64,000 nt of DNA from Haloferax sp. Q22 (GTDB taxonomy: Archaea; Halobacteriota; Halobacteria; Halobacteriales; Haloferacaceae): positions 62,001 through 126,000 of the forward strand of contig NZ_LOEP01000014.1 of the NCBI RefSeq assembly GCF_001482285.1. The letters run 5' to 3'. Shown piece after piece: positions 1-8,889 of the stretch; the stretch's first letter is position 1; every line of letters starts with the position of its first letter. Both the position numbers and the translations under genes were made by a program. Below the pieces are notes generated by a model. That model worked only from the letters and a program-made list of their open reading frames with translations. It made no database searches and was not told the DNA's origin.

Positions 1-1
1 C

Positions 2-1303
2 TCGGCGCTTCTGAGCCTGACGAACCTCGGTATCGACGCCGCGCTCATCCAGCGCGTCGACGACGACGTGGACGAGTACCTGAACACGACGTTCACGCTC
101 GAACTCCTCCGCGGCCTGCTGATGAGTTCGGTTCTCTACTTCGCGGCCCCGTCGCTCGCCTCGCTGTTCGGCGAGCCCGCCGCGCGGGACCTCATCCGCG
201 CCATCGCGCTGGTCCCGATTTTCCTCGCGCTGCGGAACCCCGCGATGGTCTACTTCAAGAAGGACCTCGCGTTCCACAAGGAGTTCGCCTACCGGGTCAG
301 CGGGACGACGGCCTACGTCGTCGTCGCGCTCGGCTACGCCGCGGTCAGCCCGACGGTCTGGGCGCTCATCTTCGGCTACCTCGCCGACGCAAGCGTCCGC
401 TCGGTCGTGACCTACTTCCTGCACCCGTACCGCCCGCGCCCCGCGCTGAACCGGGCGTATGCAGCCGAACTCATCGGATACGGGAAGTGGGTCACGGGGT
501 CGTCCATCGTCGAGTTCCTCTACGGACAGGGCGACGACGCGGTCGTTGGCTGGCTCCTGACGGCGACCTCGCTCGGTTACTACCAACTCGCCTACCGCAT
601 CTCCAACGCGCCGGCGACCGAAATCGCCGTCGTCGTCTCCAGCGTGATGTTCTCGACCTACTCGAAGCTCCAGGAGGACCAACGCGCCCTCCGCGAGGCG
701 TTCTTCAGCACCTTCCGGCTCACGGCGTTCGTCGCCTTGCCCATGTCGGTCGGCATCTACCTCGTCGCGCCCGCCTTCGTCGGCGCGTTCCTCGGCGAAG
801 ACTGGCTCCCGATGGTGCTCGCCATGCAGATTCTCGTCGCCTACGGGCTCTTTCGGACGCTCTTCGCGACGTTCAACCCCGTCTGGCGCGCCGTCGGCCG
901 CCCCGATGTCCAGACCAAACTCGGCTTCCTCAGGGTCGCCCTGCTCGCGATAGCCATCGTCCCCGCGACGAGCGCCTACGGCATCGAAGGGACCGCCCTC
1001 GCGGTCACGGGTATCCTCGCGTTCCCGATGGTCCCGCTCTACGCGCGCGAAATGAAACGAACGCTCGGCACGACTTACCGCCGGTTCCTCCGAGAGCTCT
1101 CGTACCCCGTCGCTGCCAGCGGCGCGATGGCGCTGGCGGTCCTCGCGGCGCAGAACCGCGTCGGGTCGCCGCTCGTCGAGTTCGCGGTCCTCGTCGCTAT
1201 CGGCGTCGTCGCCTACGCCGTCAGCGCCGCGTCGCTCATGACGCTCTTCGACTGGCGGGTCAAACAGAACCTCCGGGAACTCGTCTCCGTGATGTCCAAG
1301 TGA
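2..1303 (+). CDS. Polysaccharide flippase (Wzx/MATE-like), 5' end missing
   Basis: This is a multi-spanning membrane protein of the polysaccharide synthesis/flippase family, expected to flip lipid-linked sugars across the membrane for surface glycan or S-layer glycoprotein assembly. The frame is open to the left edge, so the N-terminus is missing. The first visible residues, SLTNLGIDAALIQR, match the 'GIGxALIQR' segment after the first helices of this family. A possible GTG at 68 lies inside the conserved domain and is not the true start. Repeated hydrophobic segments follow to the C-terminus, including AVVGWLLTATSLGYYQLAYR and VYFKKDLAFHKEFAYR. It opens a glycan locus (beta-helix proteins, DUF1616, GT2, deacetylase). 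The family call is firm; the exact substrate is unknown. Confidence 0.85.
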   Translation, partial: SALLSLTNLGIDAALIQRVDDDVDEYLNTTFTLELLRGLLMSSVLYFAAPSLASLFGEPAARDLIRAIALVPIFLALRNPAMVYFKKDLAFHKEFAYRVSGTTAYVVVALGYAAVSPTVWALIFGYLADASVRSVVTYFLHPYRPRPALNRAYAAELIGYGKWVTGSSIVEFLYGQGDDAVVGWLLTATSLGYYQLAYRISNAPATEIAVVVSSVMFSTYSKLQEDQRALREAFFSTFRLTAFVALPMSVGIYLVAPAFVGAFLGEDWLPMVLAMQILVAYGLFRTLFATFNPVWRAVGRPDVQTKLGFLRVALLAIAIVPATSAYGIEGTALAVTGILAFPMVPLYAREMKRTLGTTYRRFLRELSYPVAASGAMALAVLAAQNRVGSPLVEFAVLVAIGVVAYAVSAASLMTLFDWRVKQNLRELVSVMSK

Positions 1304-1758
1304 GGTCGGCGTTCGGCCGACTCGACGGGCCCGCTGAGTGGTCGATTCGACTGACTCTCATTGCTAGCTGAACCTTCGACGTGAATCAAACCTATCAAAA
1401 CACCGTCAGAAAATGTGGGTGTGGTGAAACGAACGCCCTCGCAAGGTTCGGTGGGAGCGTAATTACCAGTTCATAGATTGATTATCTGGCGAGCAGAGAC
1501 GTTTCACGGACTGATTTTGATTCGACACCGCATGTCGATTTGGCTCGTATAGTATCGATTAAGTGGTCGTTTTCGACCGCCAATATGGCGACATATACAT
1601 ATTTAGTTGATATTTTCTTGAGAGAATATAAGGTGTGTCTCTGGAATGCAACTGGTAACTAACTGGCCTCCATCCGAAGCAAACCCGCATGTAATCGTAG
1701 CTAACTAGATTATACCTCGCAATAATGATTATCACCTTAACGAGGGCTTTCCTCGGGT
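1304..1758. other. AT-rich intergenic region before the first beta-helix gene
   Basis: This 455-bp stretch is clearly more AT-rich than the flanking genes, with several TATA-like runs around 1590-1640 and 1705-1740. I see no coding sequence with convincing composition. The most promoter-distal-to-gene AT run, around 1725-1740 (tatcacctta), sits about 27 nt before the ATG at 1759 and probably serves that gene. The rest may hold regulatory sites; no repeat or RNA was recognised. Confidence 0.5.
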
Positions 1759-4479
1759 ATGGCACGACTAACCGATGGAGATGACGACGAATCTGCGGCG
1801 GATTCAGACTCCATCCTCGAATCGCAACTCAACAGGCGGAACTACCTCAAACTCGGTGCGATGGCCGCATCGACTGCCCTCTCTGCCGGCGTCGCGTCGG
1901 CTGCGTCTGGACCAGAGGAGCGCTTCGGTATCCAATGGGACCGCGTCGTCAACGCGGTGGACGACCTTGGAATGGACCCCAACGGAAACGAACCGATAGA
2001 CAACCAACTCGATTCCGCGTACGAAAGCGGGACGCTCATCGAATTCCCTCCGGGTGAGTATCTCGCCACCGAGACGCAGTACTGGAACGACGACGTCTCC
2101 CGCTTCGGGATGGTCGGCACCGGCAGCTCCCACAAGGACGTGCAGTTCGTCTTCCCGTCGGGCAACAACGGTGAGAAGTACCGGTTCCTCGAAATCACGA
2201 GCGGGGACCACCACGTCCTGAAGAACTTCTCCATCCAGCAGACCGACGACGACACTACCACGGCGGACATCTGGATGATAAACGACGACGGCGGCCTCAT
2301 CGAGGACGTCGAGTGGCTCGGCCGCACCCCCACCGACAACAACGCTCGCCGCCAGCTCCTCGCGTACGACTGTTCCTCCGTCGACGGCGTCAACGTCGCC
2401 CGCCGCGTCTACATGCGTGAGGGTGCCGAGCTTCCGGGCTACCCCGACGGCGTCGCGGGTATCCGTGTACAGGGCGGTTCAGTCGGCGAGATTCGCCTCG
2501 TCGACTGCCACATCGAACAGCGCGGGTCGTCGTCGTTCCGCGCGACCCACACCCGTGGCGTCCTCCGCGTCGAGGGCGGCCTGTTCAAGAACAACGACAA
2601 CACCAACATGCGCATCTCCGCGGGCGACCACCCCTCCAAGACCTCGTGGATCAAGGGCGCGACAGTCATCATGGACGCGGACAACCTCAACGAGCACGCC
2701 CGCGACGGCGACAGCCTCGACAGTCCCGAGGGCCTCCGCATCGACTCTACCGGCAACGGCTATGCCGGCGTCCTCATCGAGGACTGTGACTTCATCTTCA
2801 AGTCCTGTCCCACCTCGCGCGGCATCGTCTCGTCGCCGACGTGGGCCGGCCACGGCGGCTTCACCCTGCGCAACTGCCGCATCCAGAACGACACGTCGGT
2901 CCAGACGATTCACGCCGACTCCGTCGACACCGACACCGCGGACAAGCCGTGGGGCGTGAACCTCGAAAACGTCTCCATCACGGGCAGCACGCGGTCTCAG
3001 CCCGCCGGCGCGGCGGTCTGCATCGACAACGACCGCAACGGTTCGACCGTTCAGAACAGCTGTATCCACTTCCCGAACGGCGACGTGGACGGCGTCCTCG
3101 TCAACGATGCCACGAACTGTGAGATTCTGGACTCGAACATCAACGTCTCCGGGCAGGCGACGGTGTTCAGCGGGGCCGACGTGGACACGAGCAACATCAC
3201 GAGCAGCGACTCCTGTCCGCTCCCGAGCGCCGACGGGAGCACTAGTGACGACTCGTCGACCACGGACGACTCGACAGATTCGACGACCGACGATTCGACG
3301 ACGGATTCCACGACCGAACCCCTCCCGAACGAGATTCGCCTCGTCGGCACGGGCACGACGACCCAGTACGAGTTCACCGTGACGGACTCGCTGCAGGCGT
3401 CGGGCGACACCATCGAGGAATGGGACGACATCTCCGGCGGCACCGCGACCGGCTGGATTACGACCGAAGGCGTCGAGGACACCTACACGTTCTCCGGCGA
3501 CATCGACTCGTTCTCGTTCCTCGAAGGCGAGTGTGAGATTTACGTCAACGGCGAGCAGGTAACCGAGAGTACAGTCACTGACGCCACGACGGACACCTCG
3601 ACGGACGATTCCACGACGGACTCGACGGACGATTCCACGACGGATTCGACGAGCGACCTCTCGCACGAACTTCGCCTCGTCGGCACGGGTACCCAGACCC
3701 AGTACGAGTTCACCGTCAGCGACGCGCTCGAAGCCTCAGGCGACACTATCGAGTCGTGGGACACCATCGACGGCACCTCCGCCAGCGGCTGGATTACGAC
3801 CGAGGGCGTCGAGGACACGTTCAACTTCGCGGGAAGCGTCACCTCCTTCGGCTTCGTCGAAGGCGAGGCCGAGATTTACGTCGACGGCGAGCAGGTGACA
3901 GAGAGCACGGTCACGGACGCGACGACGGACGACTCGACCGATTCGAGCACGGACGACTCGACGACCGACGACTCCACCGACAGCCAGAACGAACTGCGCC
4001 TCGTCGGCACCGGCGTCGAGACGCAGTACGAAGTCAGCGTCAGCGGCACGCTCGAAGCCTCGGGCGACACCATCGAAGAGTGGGACGACGTGTCCGAAAG
4101 CTCCGCGACGGGTTGGGTCACCACCGAGGGGGCCGAAGACACGTACAGCTTCACGGGCACGATTACGTCGCTGTCGTTCCTCCAGGGCGAGGCCGAGGTC
4201 TACGTCAACGGCACGCGGGTCGACCCTGCCGTGTTCTCCCTGCCGAACACCCTCGTCGTCGAGGGCGACGGCACGGAGACGACGTACGACTTCATGGTCT
4301 CGGGCGAAATCCTGAACGATCCGCTCGTCGGGCCGACCGAGAGCGACGACAGCGTCACCAACGGCAAGGTGAAAGGCTCCGTTACGGACAACGTCGACGC
4401 CTTCCGGTTCTCGGGTGACATCACGAAGATGAACCTGACCGGCGACGCGGCGCTGACCTTCGAAGACAACGACGGCTGA
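1759..4479 (+). CDS. Tat-exported right-handed parallel beta-helix protein with four C-terminal repeats
   Basis: A 906-residue secreted or surface protein. A Tat motif (RRNYLK, residues 26-31), a hydrophobic stretch and an Ala-rich cleavage region (about 40-49) are visible. Residues about 55-490 look like a pectate-lyase-type right-handed parallel beta-helix, with asparagine-rich turns and 'VLIEDCDF' or 'FTLRNCRI' rungs. Four copies of a roughly 77-residue beta-rich unit follow at about 524, 635, 744 and 830, each opening with a hydrophobic strand and 'GTG' or 'GDG' turn; the first three are joined by Asp/Ser/Thr linkers that are probably glycosylated, and the fourth is diverged. Catalytic activity is not evident: it could be a glycan lyase, epimerase or binding protein. 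The helix domain is closely related to the protein at 8890-10320. No membrane anchor is seen at the C-terminus. Confidence 0.85.
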   Translation: MARLTDGDDDESAADSDSILESQLNRRNYLKLGAMAASTALSAGVASAASGPEERFGIQWDRVVNAVDDLGMDPNGNEPIDNQLDSAYESGTLIEFPPGEYLATETQYWNDDVSRFGMVGTGSSHKDVQFVFPSGNNGEKYRFLEITSGDHHVLKNFSIQQTDDDTTTADIWMINDDGGLIEDVEWLGRTPTDNNARRQLLAYDCSSVDGVNVARRVYMREGAELPGYPDGVAGIRVQGGSVGEIRLVDCHIEQRGSSSFRATHTRGVLRVEGGLFKNNDNTNMRISAGDHPSKTSWIKGATVIMDADNLNEHARDGDSLDSPEGLRIDSTGNGYAGVLIEDCDFIFKSCPTSRGIVSSPTWAGHGGFTLRNCRIQNDTSVQTIHADSVDTDTADKPWGVNLENVSITGSTRSQPAGAAVCIDNDRNGSTVQNSCIHFPNGDVDGVLVNDATNCEILDSNINVSGQATVFSGADVDTSNITSSDSCPLPSADGSTSDDSSTTDDSTDSTTDDSTTDSTTEPLPNEIRLVGTGTTTQYEFTVTDSLQASGDTIEEWDDISGGTATGWITTEGVEDTYTFSGDIDSFSFLEGECEIYVNGEQVTESTVTDATTDTSTDDSTTDSTDDSTTDSTSDLSHELRLVGTGTQTQYEFTVSDALEASGDTIESWDTIDGTSASGWITTEGVEDTFNFAGSVTSFGFVEGEAEIYVDGEQVTESTVTDATTDDSTDSSTDDSTTDDSTDSQNELRLVGTGVETQYEVSVSGTLEASGDTIEEWDDVSESSATGWVTTEGAEDTYSFTGTITSLSFLQGEAEVYVNGTRVDPAVFSLPNTLVVEGDGTETTYDFMVSGEILNDPLVGPTESDDSVTNGKVKGSVTDNVDAFRFSGDITKMNLTGDAALTFEDNDG

Positions 4480-4579
4480 GACCGGGACGACGGAACAGCA
4501 GAACAGTAGACGGCGCGCCGCGCGCCCGCCCGCCGCGGTGACGCCGCAGACGACAGAGGCACCCACGTTCGCATTTCGA

Positions 4580-4612
4580 CTCGGCTTTTTCGTTTTCCAC
4601 CCGACAGCCGAG
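4580..4612. terminator. Hairpin with T-run between convergent genes
   Basis: Inverted arms ctcggct (4580-4586) and agccgag (4606-4612) enclose a T-rich loop with ttttt and tttt runs. It lies between the convergent stop codons at 4479 (+) and 4657 (-). T-runs are the usual archaeal termination signal, so this probably ends the beta-helix transcript. Confidence 0.5.
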
Positions 4613-4656
4613 CGGCGGCCACGTTCAGGACGGATCGACGGCCGCGCGGGCGCGAG

Positions 4657-5703
4657 TTACGCCGCGTCGTCGCCGGCGTCAGCGCCGCCGGTCGGTTCAT
4701 CGGTCACGGTGAGCCAGACGTACGCCGAGCGGTACGCCGTGTCGGTGCTCGGCTCCGCCGGCGCGTCGCCCTCGTACAGGAAGTAGGTGAGCCGGAGGTC
4801 TTCGCCGGTCAGCGCCGGGGCGAACGTGTGGCGGGTCCGCCACGTCTCGCCGTCCGCGACGGTCTCCGTCCGCGACCCGAGCACCTGTCGCTCGACGACC
4901 GTCGTCTCGCCGTTCGTCCGCTCGACGCGCTGGAGTTCGGCCACGAGCGTGTATCTCGTCGCCTCCCCCTCGGCGTTCGCGACGGAGACGAACAGTTCGG
5001 TCTGCTCACCCACCGTCAGTTCCTCGGGGTAGTCGGCGGCGACGAACTCGCCGCCGGCGTCCTGCGTGAGAAGCGACAGGCTCGAATACGACTCGCCCGT
5101 CCCCGGTGCGACGAGCGCGTAGCTCAGGCTCGCGACGGCCAAGAGGATGGCGAACGCGAGCGCGACGTTCAGGAGCGAATCGACCCGCGAAGACTGGTCG
5201 AACGACCGGACCACGTCGGCGTACCAGCGCCGAATCGGGACGTGGAAGCGCTCTCCCTCGGGGAGCCGACGCCGCCGTGCCTCGCCGACGGCGAGGCCGA
5301 CGACGATGATCGCCGACAGCGCGAGGAGGACGGGCGCGGCGTTCAGTCCGACGCCAGCCCAGAGGAGCGCCAGTCCGACGACCGGCAAGAGCGCGACGCT
5401 CATCCCGAAAGCGAGCGCAAATCGCTCCGTGAGGCTGAGGTCCGGCTGCCACTCGAACCGGCCGAACGACGGTCCCTCGGCCGGGTTGCCCGACGACCCG
5501 GCGGGAAACAGTGCGAGCAGCAGCGCGTAACCGGGAAGAAACAGGAGAATCGGGAGTCCGACGAGGGCCTGTACGGTCGGAACGACATCGAGGACCGCGA
5601 CGAGGCTACTCGAAACGACGACGAGCAGCGCGAAGGGCACGTCTAGAGAGAGCTCACCGAGTGCCCGATTTAATCGTTCTTTGCTGTGTGATGTAGACCC
5701 CAT
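4657..5703 (-). CDS. DUF1616 family membrane protein
   Basis: A 348-residue integral membrane protein. Four or five hydrophobic segments fall in residues about 20-200 (for example LVGLPILLFLPGYALLLALF), followed by a soluble extracellular-type domain (about 205-335) with a beta-sandwich-like pattern (VSVANAEGEATRYTLVAELQ), typical of DUF1616 proteins. This family is common in haloarchaeal glycan and glycosyltransferase clusters, but its biochemical role is not established. It shares the strand with the upstream GT2 gene (start 6913), separated by about 70 bp, so the two may be co-transcribed. The ATG at 5703 gives a short charged N-terminus before the first helix. Confidence 0.85.
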   Translation of the reverse strand: MGSTSHSKERLNRALGELSLDVPFALLVVVSSSLVAVLDVVPTVQALVGLPILLFLPGYALLLALFPAGSSGNPAEGPSFGRFEWQPDLSLTERFALAFGMSVALLPVVGLALLWAGVGLNAAPVLLALSAIIVVGLAVGEARRRRLPEGERFHVPIRRWYADVVRSFDQSSRVDSLLNVALAFAILLAVASLSYALVAPGTGESYSSLSLLTQDAGGEFVAADYPEELTVGEQTELFVSVANAEGEATRYTLVAELQRVERTNGETTVVERQVLGSRTETVADGETWRTRHTFAPALTGEDLRLTYFLYEGDAPAEPSTDTAYRSAYVWLTVTDEPTGGADAGDDAA

Positions 5704-5776
5704 TACCGGCTAGATGACGCGACTAGGCTGTTGTTATTGAGCGCCTTACCCCACGGCTTTCGGCGGTACGAGGTGA

Positions 5777-6913
5777 CTAACTCCCTCCTCCTGCTATCTC
5801 GCGGCCGTCAGCGACTCTGTCGGGCTCTTTTTCGTTTCTCTCGTCGCTCTCGTCGGCACCGTCGACGCGGGACGACGGCTGTGCCCCGTTCGACGCGCCC
5901 CCCCGCTCGAACGACGTGGACGGCTCCGCCGCGACTCGCAACCGTTTGTTCTCGCGGCTGTCGAGGACCATCGCGCCGCCGAGTGACCCGAGGCCGACGA
6001 GGACTCCGGTGAGAGACTGCCGACCCGGTCGGTCCTTCGACGCGACCCCGCCGACCAGTCGGAGCACGCCGGCGAGGACGCTCACGACGCCGAGCGCGTA
6101 GAGGACCGCCACCGGGTGAACGCCGCCGTCGAGGTACCGAACGCGGAGCCGCCAGAGGAAGTCCCTGAGCAGGAGGAACGACAGCCCGGGGATGAACGTC
6201 GAGTACCTGATGCCGCTTTCTTCGTCGCCGTAACGCGCGCGCATCGGCACGGTCGCGACGCGCTTTTCCGCAACGTTCAGGTTCACGAGCAGGTCGTTCA
6301 GGAAGCCGTACTGGTCGTACAGCCGGTCGAAATCCAGCTCCGAGAGCGCCTCCGCCGAGATGGCCGTGTAGCCGTTCTGCGGGTCGCGGATGTGCCAGTA
6401 GCCGCTGGCGATGCGCGTTAGCCCGGACAACAGGAGATTGCCGAACAGCCGCCACGGCGGCATTCCCCGGCGGGTGTCGCGCGCGGCGAGTCGGTCGCCG
6501 ACGGCGTAGTCGGCGTCTCCGTCGACGACGGGGTCGATGATGGCGGGCATGATGTCCGGGTCCATCTGTCCGTCGCCGTCCATCACGACGACGATGTCCA
6601 TCCCGTCGGCGAGAGCGCGTTCGTAGCCGGTCTTGACGGCCGCGCCGCGCCCGCGGTTGACTGGGTGTCGAATCGGGACGACGCGTCCGTCGAGCGACGC
6701 GCCACCGTCGGCCGCGGCGACGACCGGTTCGGCCGCTCGCTCGTTCGCGCGCGCCGCGTGCCGCCGAATCTCCTCCCACGTCCCGTCGGTCGAGCGGTCG
6801 TCGACAACATACGCGCGGTCGACGAACGCGGGGAGGGTGTCGACGACGCCGCCGACGAACCGCGCCTCGTTGTACGCGGGTACGACGACGCCGACGGCGT
6901 TACCGCGGTACAT
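5777..6913 (-). CDS. GT2 family glycosyltransferase (DPM1/AglJ-like) with C-terminal membrane helices
   Basis: A 378-residue glycosyltransferase family 2 enzyme that probably transfers a sugar from a nucleotide donor to dolichyl phosphate on the inner face of the membrane. Visible motifs are VVVPAYNEARFVGGVV at the N-terminus, the nucleotide-binding 'VVDDRSTDGT', 'HPVNRGRGAAVKTGYERAL', and the metal-binding DxD in 'VVMDGDGQMDPD'. Two hydrophobic segments follow (VAVLYALGVVSVLAGVLRLV and LVGLGSLGGAMVL), as in membrane-anchored DPM-type enzymes. The reading frame continues upstream to 7078, but that part has the composition of non-coding DNA. The ATG at 6913 directly before the catalytic domain is the better start. 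It acts within the local glycan locus. Confidence 0.88.
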   Translation of the reverse strand: MYRGNAVGVVVPAYNEARFVGGVVDTLPAFVDRAYVVDDRSTDGTWEEIRRHAARANERAAEPVVAAADGGASLDGRVVPIRHPVNRGRGAAVKTGYERALADGMDIVVVMDGDGQMDPDIMPAIIDPVVDGDADYAVGDRLAARDTRRGMPPWRLFGNLLLSGLTRIASGYWHIRDPQNGYTAISAEALSELDFDRLYDQYGFLNDLLVNLNVAEKRVATVPMRARYGDEESGIRYSTFIPGLSFLLLRDFLWRLRVRYLDGGVHPVAVLYALGVVSVLAGVLRLVGGVASKDRPGRQSLTGVLVGLGSLGGAMVLDSRENKRLRVAAEPSTSFERGGASNGAQPSSRVDGADESDERNEKEPDRVADGREIAGGGS

Positions 6914-7235
6914 CGCCCCTCGCGTGCGACCCCTGTGTTGAACGCGGCGCGTCGACCGGTCCGCCGTCGTCGGGCGTGTCGCCCCGCGGCGGCGAATCGA
7001 ATTGGAGAGTGCGTAGGAACATCGATACTTCGACCCGGTGATTGGGCCGTTCGGGTCTTTGTTAGTCGTCAGCAACACGTATGCAAAGCCGAATTTCAGC
7101 CGTTTAGGACGGTTAGAACGGCTGTCTAACGTTCACGAAACCGCGACTAATCGAATCCGTATCACGTTCATCGAGACTGTCTTGAAAAACAGCATGTCGC
7201 CGTACTCGGTCCGGCGTGCCGGGCGAATCGCCGCG
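6914..7235. other. Intergenic region upstream of the GT2 gene
   Basis: A 322-bp gap between two leftward genes. The half nearest the GT2 start is GC-rich without an obvious TATA box. The half around 7050-7190 is more AT-rich and holds near-repeats of 'acggttagaacgg' character, which could be a distal promoter. No coding sequence or RNA gene is supported. Confidence 0.4.
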
Positions 7236-8534
7236 TCAGATGGAGTTTCGGATCGAGTCCCAGTAGCTCGACGCGGTGACCACGTCCAGCCCGAGTTCGT
7301 CGACGTAGTCCATCGTCTCGGCGAACGCCGCCGGGCTGACGGAGCGCCCCTTCCCCGTCACGTCGTGGTACATGAGCACCGCGAGCTGGTTGTACTGGGC
7401 GGCGAAGTCGAGCGCCTTCTTCGCCTTCTGCACGTCGTCGCCGTCGGTCCGGCCGACGATTTGCGGGTCTGATATCGCACCGGTCGGCCCCCCGACGGTC
7501 ACGAACCCGAGGTAGTGGTAGTCGCTCGCGGCATCGAGCGCCGACTCGTTGTACCGGCCGTACGGCCAGATGATGAAGTCGGCCCCGCGTTCGAACCCGT
7601 TTTCGACGAGCCACGCCTTCGACTCCCTGATGCTCGCGCGCTGGTCGGCCGGCGAGAGGACGCGGAACGAGTCCGACTGCTGGGGGTGGCTCACCATGTC
7701 CCAGCCGGATTCGACCATCTCGTCCATCCCCGACCGTGGGATGCGGTGGCTCGACCCGACGGTCCACGGGATGACGCCGACGACGCCGGGGAAGCCGTGA
7801 GACTCCAGTATCGGATACGCCGTGTCGTACTGGCTCCGGGTGTTGTCGTCGAACGTTATCATCACCGACCCCGCGCCGGCCCGCGGTTTGGCCCGGAGCG
7901 AGTCGACGTAGAAGCGCGCCGTCGTGCCGCCGCCGGTGTACAGCTGGATGCTTATCTCGGTGACGTTCGTCAGGTCCGGCGACCCCGTGACGCGCTGCGG
8001 TCCGAGGTCGAGGCGCTGCCAGCCGGCCTTCCAGATGTGCCGACCGAGAAGCAGCGTGTTGTCGTAGTCGGGCGCGGCGAGGCGAACCGTGATGCCCTCG
8101 GTGTCGGGCGTTTCGAGGTTGACTGCCAGCGAGAGGTCCGCCTCGGAGAGGTCGATACCGTCCTCGAACGTCCGGTAAATCCATACCCGCTCGTCGTCCG
8201 GCGCCGCTTCGAGGCGGAGCGACTGCGACCCGGAGTAGACGACCTCCTCCTCGACGGCGTACCGTCCCGCGAACGTCCCCCAGAGGCGCTCGTCCTCGAA
8301 GTCGTCGACGAGCCATCCGACGTCTCTGAACCGCTCTCGGCTGTTGAACGCGACCGCCAGCGGGTCGCCCCCCGCGTCGACGCTCGGGTCGTCGTACCTG
8401 AACCGCGGAGTCGGGACCGGTGGCTCGCTCGTCGCGGTCGCCTCGGGAGTTCCGGCCGATTCACCGCCCCTCGCGACGCAGCCGCTGAGCATGGCGGCGC
8501 TCAGTCCGAGATACGAACGCCGTGACAGATTCAT
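7236..8534 (-). CDS. Polysaccharide deacetylase-like Tat lipoprotein
   Basis: A 432-residue exported lipoprotein. The N-terminus has twin arginines (SRRSYLGL, residues 4-11) and a lipobox ending at Cys19 (MLSGC). Residues about 50-225 look like a jelly-roll carbohydrate-binding region (VYSGSQSLRLEAAPDDE...FYVDSLRA). A NodB-type barrel follows, with 'VMITFDDN' giving the Asp-Asp motif and 'LMYHDV' near the end. The usual metal-binding H-x3-H motif appears as 'SHPQQSD', with the second histidine missing, so activity is uncertain: it may be a deacetylase-fold glycoside hydrolase or a binding protein. The ATG at 8534 was chosen because it gives a perfect Tat lipoprotein signal. It is divergent from the second beta-helix gene. 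Confidence 0.82.
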   Translation of the reverse strand: MNLSRRSYLGLSAAMLSGCVARGGESAGTPEATATSEPPVPTPRFRYDDPSVDAGGDPLAVAFNSRERFRDVGWLVDDFEDERLWGTFAGRYAVEEEVVYSGSQSLRLEAAPDDERVWIYRTFEDGIDLSEADLSLAVNLETPDTEGITVRLAAPDYDNTLLLGRHIWKAGWQRLDLGPQRVTGSPDLTNVTEISIQLYTGGGTTARFYVDSLRAKPRAGAGSVMITFDDNTRSQYDTAYPILESHGFPGVVGVIPWTVGSSHRIPRSGMDEMVESGWDMVSHPQQSDSFRVLSPADQRASIRESKAWLVENGFERGADFIIWPYGRYNESALDAASDYHYLGFVTVGGPTGAISDPQIVGRTDGDDVQKAKKALDFAAQYNQLAVLMYHDVTGKGRSVSPAAFAETMDYVDELGLDVVTASSYWDSIRNSI

Positions 8535-8889
8535 GCAGACAACTGTCGCCACGAGTGGATAGTAATGCGACTCGTAATTTCCGTAGGCACGGACTGACGG
8601 CGTCGGGAACCACGAATGTCTCCGATTTTGACTCGTCGTTTCGAACAGTCTCTCACCCAATTTCGCCGCCGCCGACCCGCCTCGATTTCGCGGCTTTCGC
8701 CCCGCACCCCGCGGTTACACACCGTTTACCAATGACCTTCCCGGTCCAACTGACGGGAAACATGTGCAACCGACGTCGGTCCCTCTCTCTCCAACTCTCG
8801 TTTCGCCCTTCGAGACGATTCGATTCCGACGCTCGACGGACGCTGGACAGTCACCGGGGACGCCCCGAACGCACGGAGGTCCCCCGCCG
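8535..8889. other. Divergent promoter region between deacetylase-like and second beta-helix genes
   Basis: This 355-bp intergenic region separates two divergent Tat lipoprotein genes and should hold both promoters. An in-frame ATG at 8764 could extend the beta-helix gene by 42 codons, but that extension would bury the twin-arginine signal and has no protein-like composition. No other coding sequence or repeat was found. Confidence 0.45.

Noticed and set aside
2479-3666. Long open frame (395 codons) on the minus strand inside the beta-helix gene
   Set aside because: It is antisense to a clear Tat beta-helix protein and has the Arg/Val/Asp-heavy composition of a GC-rich shadow frame, with no domain.
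3238-3990. Repeated 'gacgactcgacg'-type DNA that resembles a CRISPR array
   Set aside because: The repeats encode in-frame Asp/Ser/Thr linkers, are irregular in length and have no unique spacers.
8764-8889. 42-codon N-terminal extension of the second beta-helix gene
   Set aside because: It would bury the twin-arginine lipoprotein signal that begins at GTG 8890, and it has non-coding composition.
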